Shown: piece after piece, positions 1 to 4,700 of the stretch | Numbering within the stretch: the stretch's first letter is position 1 | How the letters are laid out: each line of letters opens with the position of its first letter | Source: DASYPQ01 sp041488095 | GTDB lineage: Bacteria; Planctomycetota; UBA1135; GCA-002686595 | NCBI GenBank assembly: GCA_041488095.1 | Contig: JBGPOP010000079.1 | Coordinates: 1 to 5,993 of the forward strand | Reading direction: 5' to 3' | Length of the DNA: 5,993 bases | Notes under the pieces: generated by a model | Database searches by the model: none | The model's input: the letters and a program-made list of their open reading frames with translations, nothing else | What the model was told of the DNA's origin: nothing | Made by a program: the position numbers and the translations under genes

Positions 1-488
1 GAGTACGCACGGAAGTTGGTGGTCGCATCGCGCGTGCCGAGGCCCGCGATCCAGTGGAGCGAGAGCCCGGCGAGCCGCGAGAAGGTCCGCTTGAGCCAGG
101 GTCCGCCCGTCTGCGAGCCGCCGCGCATGTAGCGAGATCCCGATACGACATCGGCGCCCGCGCGGATCGCACGGGCCATCCGGGGGATGACCTCGGGCGG
201 ATCCGAGAGGTCGGCCATGCTCGTCACGACCACGTCGCCGCTCGCGGCGGCAAAGCCGGCGCGGATCGCGTTGAGCGCACCGCGTCCGAGCGTGTTCCTG
301 ACGAGTCGCACGCCGGGCGGACGGTCGGGCATCGCCGCGATCGCGGGCAGCGTCGTGTCCTCCTCGAAGTCGTAGATCACGAGGATCTCGTGCTCCTCGG
401 CCGAGAGCGCCGCCGAGAGGCCTCTGAGGCACGCAGCGATGCTCTCACCCTCGTCGTAGACCGGCAGGACGACGCTGATCAGGGGCAT
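1..488 (-). CDS. Family 2 glycosyltransferase, DPM1-like, N-terminal 162 residues (3' end beyond window)
   Basis: Reading leftward from the ATG at 488-486, the frame stays open to the window edge, so only residues 1-162 are visible. The start MPLISVVLPVYDEGESI is the first strand and nucleotide-binding loop of a GT-A fold family 2 glycosyltransferase. Further on come YDFEEDTT (39-46), a basic stretch around RNTLGRGALNAI (64-75), the acidic motif MADLSDP (91-97) in the place of the usual DxD metal/sugar-nucleotide motif, GSRYMRGG (117-124) and TRDATTNFRAY (152-162). This set matches bacterial relatives of dolichyl/polyprenyl-phosphate mannose synthase, which move a sugar from a nucleotide donor to a lipid carrier or glycan at the cytoplasmic membrane face. 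Full-length members usually have about 230-350 residues, sometimes with C-terminal membrane helices; that part is outside the window. The start lies 21 bp after the methyltransferase stop, so co-transcription is likely. No strong ribosome-binding site precedes it. The donor and acceptor cannot be read from the sequence. Confidence 0.9.
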   Translation of the reverse strand, partial: MPLISVVLPVYDEGESIAACLRGLSAALSAEEHEILVIYDFEEDTTLPAIAAMPDRPPGVRLVRNTLGRGALNAIRAGFAAASGDVVVTSMADLSDPPEVIPRMARAIRAGADVVSGSRYMRGGSQTGGPWLKRTFSRLAGLSLHWIAGLGTRDATTNFRAY

Positions 489-509
489 GCGAGCGGGTCC
501 AGCTCGGGT

Positions 510-1175
510 TCAGGCCTTGCGCGCGCGGATCAGGAACTGGCGTCCCATGAGCCGCCACGCGATCGGCACCCGCAAGTAGAGCCGCACGAGCCAGGGCGCC
601 TTGGGCAGCGACGAGCGCGTCGTGTAGGGCAGGAAGCGCGGGTGGCAGTCGACGGTCGTGAAGCCCAGGGTCTCGAGCGCCTCGACCAGCGAGCGGTCGG
701 TGATCGGCACGAGATGGTCCCAGAAGTCCCAGTACTCGCCGGGAAGGAAGCGCAAGTTCGGGCCGAGCGCGATCAGGTGCCCGCCGCTCCTCAGGACGCG
801 CGCGGCCTCGGCGAGCAGCTTCTCGACGTCCGCTTTCGAGGGCAGGTGCTCGAGCAGGTTGCTCGTGAAGACGACGTCGAGGCTCCCGTCCGCGAGGAAG
901 GAGAGGTCGCGCACGTCGCCGGCGTGGAACTCGATCCCCGGCGCGAGCGAAGCGGCCATCGCCGGGTTGATGTCGATGCCGATGCGCTTCGCGCAGCGGA
1001 CGTGGTTCAGGAACTCGCCCATGCCGCAGCCCACGTCGAGCACGCGGTCGGAGGGGGAGATCCAGCGCTGGAGGAATTCCTCGACGACGGCCTTCCAGAC
1101 CTCGGTCTTGGCGCGCCGGTCCTCGGGGCCGAAGCGGCGGTCGTACAGGCGTTGCAGGTCGTCGGGGCGCGGCAT
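510..1175 (-). CDS. Class I SAM-dependent methyltransferase, 221 residues
   Basis: The protein has the ordered motifs of a Rossmann-fold methyltransferase. Motif I is VLDVGCGMG (46-54), which binds the methionine part of SAM. IGIDIN (65-70) has the acidic residue for the ribose, AGDVRD (85-90) lies near the adenine, SLDVVFTSNLLEHL (98-111) is the post-motif II strand and helix, and LRSGGHLIALGPN (128-140) follows. The N-terminal YDRRFGPEDRRAKTEVW and the later YWDFWDHLVPITDRSLVEALE (148-168) recall a subfamily that I know from beside glycosyltransferases in polysaccharide clusters; that link is from memory, not a search. The C-terminus (about 194-221) is hydrophobic and basic and could lie on the membrane. 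The length is complete for the family. It sits between the aminotransferase (60 bp upstream) and the glycosyltransferase (21 bp downstream) on the same strand. The context suggests a glycan or lipid-linked sugar substrate, but this is inference. The ATG at 1175 is preceded by GGACGG at only a weak distance and match. Confidence 0.9.
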   Translation of the reverse strand: MPRPDDLQRLYDRRFGPEDRRAKTEVWKAVVEEFLQRWISPSDRVLDVGCGMGEFLNHVRCAKRIGIDINPAMAASLAPGIEFHAGDVRDLSFLADGSLDVVFTSNLLEHLPSKADVEKLLAEAARVLRSGGHLIALGPNLRFLPGEYWDFWDHLVPITDRSLVEALETLGFTTVDCHPRFLPYTTRSSLPKAPWLVRLYLRVPIAWRLMGRQFLIRARKA

Positions 1176-1235
1176 GGATCGTCCGTCCGCCGCGAGCCTA
1201 CCGGATCGCGAGGAGCGCGCGAAATGCCCGGGATC

Positions 1236-2435
1236 TCAGCCCTGCCGCTGCAGCCGCGCAGTCCCGGTCGCGGGCCGCCGCGCCGCCAGGAACGCGGAAA
1301 GGCGCGCGAGCGCACGCTCGATGTTGGCGATCGACGTCGCGTACGACAAACGCACGTGGTCGTCGACGCCGAAGGCCGAACCGGGGACCACCGCGAGGTT
1401 CTGCTGCTCGAGGAGATCATCGCAGAAGCCGGCCGAGCCGCGATCGTCGATCCAGCGCGACACGTCGGGGAACGCGTAGAACGCTCCGCGCGGCCAGGGG
1501 ACCTCGAGCCCGAGCTTCTTCAGGCCCTCGACGAGCACGCGCCGCCGCCGGTCGAACTCGGACACCATCGCGGCCACCTCCGGCGGCTCGTTGCGCAGCG
1601 CGACCTCGAAGGCGGCCTGGGAGATCGCGTTCGGGCAGCCCGTGAGCTGGCTGTGCAGCCGCGAGATCGCGGCGGCGATCGGCGCCGGCGCGGCGGCGTA
1701 GCCGATGCGGTAGCCGGTCATCGCGAAGGCCTTGCTCGCGCCGTCGACGATCACCGTGCGCGCGCGCACGGCGGGCGAGACCTGCGTCGGGCTGAAATCC
1801 GGATCGCCCTCGTACACGAGGCGCCGGTAGATCTCGTCGGACACGATCCACAGGTCGTGCTTCTCGGCCAGCGCCGCGATCGCGCGCACCTCGGCCTGCG
1901 TCAGGACGTATCCCGAGGGATTGCAGGGCGAGTTGAGGATGACGCCGCGTGTCCTCTTCGTGATCGCGCGCCCGATCGCGTCGAGGTCGGGTCCGCAGTC
2001 CGGCCGCGAACGCACCGAAACGGGCGCGCCTCCCGCGAAGCGCACGATCTCGTCGTAGCTGACCCACGCGGGCAGGAGCAGGAGCACCTCGTCACCGGGC
2101 TCGATCAGGGAGAGGCACGCTCCCGAGAGCGCGTGCTTGGCGCTGTGGCAGACCGCGATCTCCTTCTCGGTGAAGGCGATCCCGCGCGTGTGCGTGAGGC
2201 GCGAGGCGATCGCCTGGCGCAGCGAGAGCGTGCCCTCGGCCGGCGTGTAGCGCACCTCGCCGCTCCGGGCCTTCGCGGCGGCGGCCTCCCGCACGGACAC
2301 CGGCGTGCCGAAGTCGGGCTCGCCGACCGACATGTTGATCACGTCGCGGCCGGCCGCGGCGAGGTCCTTGGCCCGGGCGTCGAGGGCCAGGGTGGTCGAG
2401 AACGAGAGCGAGCTGACGCGTTGGCTCGGGCGCAT
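1236..2435 (-). CDS. aspC: Class I PLP-dependent aminotransferase, aspartate aminotransferase-like, 399 residues
   Basis: This full-length fold type I aminotransferase closely resembles Thermus-type AspC. That enzyme moves the amino group between aspartate and 2-oxoglutarate in the cytoplasm, using pyridoxal phosphate (PLP). Visible landmarks are GEPDFGTP (38-45), the cofactor-side PAWVSYDEIVRFAGG (122-136) with Trp124, NSPCNPSG (168-175) with the PLP-contacting Asn172, SDEIY (199-203) with Asp200 for the pyridine nitrogen, the catalytic lysine in GASKAFAMTGYRIGY (232-246, Lys235), and VRLSYATS (361-368), where Arg362 should hold the substrate alpha-carboxylate. Lys100 in HSAKHA lines up with the Thermus lysine reported to bind the distal carboxylate of acidic substrates, which supports aspartate/glutamate use. 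A lysine found near residue 12 in the Thermus enzyme is serine here, so prephenate activity is doubtful. The start aligns with the family N-terminus. The gene may lead the unit with the methyltransferase. The gene symbol is by resemblance; another class I aminotransferase specificity is possible. Confidence 0.9.
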   Translation of the reverse strand: MRPSQRVSSLSFSTTLALDARAKDLAAAGRDVINMSVGEPDFGTPVSVREAAAAKARSGEVRYTPAEGTLSLRQAIASRLTHTRGIAFTEKEIAVCHSAKHALSGACLSLIEPGDEVLLLLPAWVSYDEIVRFAGGAPVSVRSRPDCGPDLDAIGRAITKRTRGVILNSPCNPSGYVLTQAEVRAIAALAEKHDLWIVSDEIYRRLVYEGDPDFSPTQVSPAVRARTVIVDGASKAFAMTGYRIGYAAAPAPIAAAISRLHSQLTGCPNAISQAAFEVALRNEPPEVAAMVSEFDRRRRVLVEGLKKLGLEVPWPRGAFYAFPDVSRWIDDRGSAGFCDDLLEQQNLAVVPGSAFGVDDHVRLSYATSIANIERALARLSAFLAARRPATGTARLQRQG

Positions 2436-2599
2436 CCCCCGATTGTCCGGGGCTCGCGTTCGGGATCAAGGCCCGCCCGGAAGATCGGGGCGCCGCGGTC
2501 GTCCAGTCGGGCCCGTCCGCAGCTCGGCCTTGGTTTGGCCGTGATTCGCCGAGCCGTTTGGGGTATCGAAGCCGCCCGGGGTCGCCGCACCGCCACGAC
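2436..2599. other. Divergent intergenic region between aminotransferase and membrane protein
   Basis: These 164 bp separate two genes transcribed away from each other, so both of their promoters should lie here or just inside. The only promoter-like pair I can support faces left (2469-2442). For the rightward gene I see no -35/-10 pair with acceptable spacing. A short inverted repeat, CGGCC and GGCCG with a 7-nt loop, sits at 2525-2541 and could be a small hairpin or protein site, but five base pairs in GC-rich DNA is weak evidence. If translation of the rightward gene began at the TTG at 2558 instead, the spacer would shrink to 122 bp. Confidence 0.6.
2442..2469 (-). promoter_or_regulatory. 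Candidate sigma-70-like promoter for the aminotransferase, possibly leaderless
   Basis: On the minus strand, TTGATC (2469-2464) and GACAAT (2447-2442) each match the -35 and -10 consensus at four of six positions, with a 16 bp spacer. The expected transcription start is about seven bases further on, at or next to the A of the ATG at 2435. That would leave almost no 5' leader, in keeping with the lack of a clear Shine-Dalgarno site; only a run of five Gs touches the ATG. Matches of this quality occur by chance, so confidence is low. Confidence 0.3.
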
Positions 2600-4612
2600 A
2601 TGACGCTGAAGTCCCGCATCCTGCGCTACGTCCTGATCGGCTTCGCGATCCTCCTGGTCGCGGGGTACGGGACCTTCGCGACGCTGTTCTTCAACCCGAT
2701 GGAGTCCGACCTCGACGCCGACGTCGCCGCGCTCGTGCCGCGCGACGTCGACTTCTTCGTGGCCAAGTCGGACCTGGCCGAGGCGTTCGACCGCTTTCCG
2801 CACCTCGCCGTCGAGCGCCGCCTCGAGAAGAACAGGACCTGGCAGAGCTTCGCCTCCTCGCCCGAAGGGAAGGAGCTCGCGAAGAGGCTGCACATCGACG
2901 AGACGCTCGCGCGGCTCTCCGAAGCGGCCGCGCAGATCCCGCTCGGCCTGCAGCCGCAGCAGGTGTTCGGCGGCCGGGACATCGCGGTCGCGGGGTACTT
3001 CCGGGGAGCCGACCTCTCGCAGGCCGACTGGGCCGTCTACGGGCGCGCGAACTGGGCCGGGAAGCTCGCTGCGGCGGGGCTCGAGCACCCCAAGCTCCTG
3101 CGCCTCGACGAGCGCGGACTGACCGTCGAGATCACCCCTGACCACGTCGCCGTCTCGGGCCGCAGCCTGCCGCGCAAGGTGTACGTGACGCGCCTCCGCG
3201 ACGTCGTCATCGTCTCGACGGTCCCCGAGCTGACGCAGAAGGCGCACGCGCTCGTCGCCAAGGGGTACGAGGACTCCTTCTTCCAGAGCGCGGCGTACTA
3301 CGACTGGATCCAGAAGGCCTCGCGCGACGACAAGCGCGACGAGTTCGAGGTCTATGTCAACGCGCGCAAGGCGATCGAGAACCTCAAGCTGCCGACGGCC
3401 TGGCCGGACCCGAAGAGCCAGGAGTTCGCCACGGCGCTGCTCGGGCGCGCGTTCCAGCTCGGCAGCCTGAAGAACGCGATCGGCGTCGTCGGGATCGACG
3501 AGGGCGTGGCGCTCGACCTGCACGGCGATCTCACCTCGGAGCAGATCACGCCCGAGCAGGAGCGCCTGTACCGGACGCGCAGCTTCGACCGCAAGGTGCT
3601 GCTCGAGGAGGCCGCGCGCCTGGCGCCGCGCGACACCGCGCTGTTCGTGTTCCTGCACGCGCCGGTGGCGGACTTCCTCCACATGCTGCTCGGGAGCTGC
3701 GAGCCGGCGCTGCGACAGAACCTGGAGGACGCGTTCCACAACACGGGGAAGTACCCGACCATCGAGAAGCTCGTGGCCGAGCTGGATGCGTCGCTCAAGG
3801 ACCGCGCGGTGCTGATCGTGCGCCCGAACGACTACCCGGCCGATCCCGAGGGCCCGCCCCACAACGATGCTCCCGTGCCGGCGGTCGCGCTGGTCCTGTG
3901 GACGAAGAACGTCGAGCAGGTCAACGCGCTGCGCGAGCTGATCGGGCAGCAGGGGAGCAAGTTCGGCCTGCAGGGAAAGCGCACCAACGATCCGGGCTTC
4001 TTCAAGAACTCGGAGGCCGGGTACGAGACGCGCGAGTACTGGTCGCGTGGCGTGGACGGTACGGGGATCGTCGTGACCGCCAACGCGGCGCAGCTCACGA
4101 TCGTGACGAACTCGCTCGGGATGATGGGCCACATCCTGAAGACGTTCACGCAGAAGTCGGAGAAGTACCCGAGCCTCGCGGACGACGAGCGGTTCTCGGC
4201 GCTCGCGCAGAGCTCGCTCGCGCGCGCGAACGCGGTCGTGTGGGTCAATCCGCGGACCTTGGCGCCGATTTTGAGGAATCGCGCGAGGCGGATCGCGGAG
4301 AACGCGTTCTCGTTCGACGCCAACGCCGAGCGCTCGCGGGTCGAGACGAAGGTCCTGCGCGAGAGCTACGCGGGCAAGGCCAAGACGGATCTCTCGAAGG
4401 AGGAGCAGGGCGAGCTGGATACGAAGGTCGACGAGGAGATGGCCGCGCTGCGGAAGCGGATCAAGGAGGAGCAGATCCCGCTGCTGATGGCCCAGCAGGA
4501 GCGCTGGATCTCGTGGTCGGAGGCCCTGACGGGCGCGATGGTGATGGTCGCGCTGGATTCGAAGAGCTTCGAGGTGTCGCTGCGCATCGTGGCGCCGCTG
4601 CCGGAGAAGTAG
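2600..4612 (+). CDS. Membrane-anchored protein of unknown function with duplicated extracytoplasmic domain, 670 residues
   Basis: I do not recognise a named family; the layout resembles DUF3352-type proteins, as a guess from memory. The first residues (MTLKSRILRY) are basic and lead into one membrane helix at about 10-31, so the remaining 640 residues should lie outside the cytoplasm. Two similar halves follow. Half one has LVPRDVDFFVAKSDLAEAF (45-63), VYVTRLRDVVIVSTVPEL (194-211) and FEVYVNARKAIENL (249-262). Half two has LAPRDTALFVFLHAPVADF (341-359), IVVTANAAQLTIVTNSL (490-506) and AVVWVNPRTLAPIL (545-558). A charged helical stretch (about 582-628) with coiled-coil character comes before the end. 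No catalytic motif stands out, and there is one cysteine (Cys367). I chose ATG 2600 over the in-frame TTG at 2558 because the extra 14 residues are polar and the ATG leaves a normal n-region before the helix. Neither start has a clear ribosome-binding site. The gene diverges from the aminotransferase and may be a single-gene unit. Existence is certain from length and frame; function is unknown. Confidence 0.85.
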   Translation: MTLKSRILRYVLIGFAILLVAGYGTFATLFFNPMESDLDADVAALVPRDVDFFVAKSDLAEAFDRFPHLAVERRLEKNRTWQSFASSPEGKELAKRLHIDETLARLSEAAAQIPLGLQPQQVFGGRDIAVAGYFRGADLSQADWAVYGRANWAGKLAAAGLEHPKLLRLDERGLTVEITPDHVAVSGRSLPRKVYVTRLRDVVIVSTVPELTQKAHALVAKGYEDSFFQSAAYYDWIQKASRDDKRDEFEVYVNARKAIENLKLPTAWPDPKSQEFATALLGRAFQLGSLKNAIGVVGIDEGVALDLHGDLTSEQITPEQERLYRTRSFDRKVLLEEAARLAPRDTALFVFLHAPVADFLHMLLGSCEPALRQNLEDAFHNTGKYPTIEKLVAELDASLKDRAVLIVRPNDYPADPEGPPHNDAPVPAVALVLWTKNVEQVNALRELIGQQGSKFGLQGKRTNDPGFFKNSEAGYETREYWSRGVDGTGIVVTANAAQLTIVTNSLGMMGHILKTFTQKSEKYPSLADDERFSALAQSSLARANAVVWVNPRTLAPILRNRARRIAENAFSFDANAERSRVETKVLRESYAGKAKTDLSKEEQGELDTKVDEEMAALRKRIKEEQIPLLMAQQERWISWSEALTGAMVMVALDSKSFEVSLRIVAPLPEK

Positions 4613-4700
4613 GGGGTCGGGCTGAGCCCTTGCGCGGAGCGCCGGATAGCGGATTTGCGGCGCCGGGAGTAGGTTGGCGTGCAGCTGGCAAGTGTGCTCG
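4613..4700. other. Spacer between membrane protein and repeat protein, with a weak hairpin
   Basis: These 88 bp follow the TAG at 4610-4612. The sequence can pair GCGCCG (4639-4644) with CGGCGC (4658-4663) around a 13-nt loop. No T-run follows, so it is not a canonical intrinsic terminator. I find no promoter with acceptable boxes and spacing for the next gene. Whether the two rightward genes share a transcript cannot be decided from the sequence. Confidence 0.5.

Noticed and set aside
2525..2541. Inverted repeat CGGCC/GGCCG as an operator
   Set aside because: Five base pairs, not placed on any promoter I can support, and easily found by chance in this base composition.
54..2603. 849-codon open frame on the plus strand across the three leftward genes
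   Set aside because: It is Arg/Gly/Asp/Val-rich without any recognisable domain and lies antisense to three genes with clear family motifs. Long antisense frames are expected in DNA this GC-rich.
4639..4663. Possible rho-independent terminator after the membrane protein gene
   Set aside because: Only a 6-bp stem with a 13-nt loop and no T-run after it; GC-rich DNA gives such hairpins by chance.
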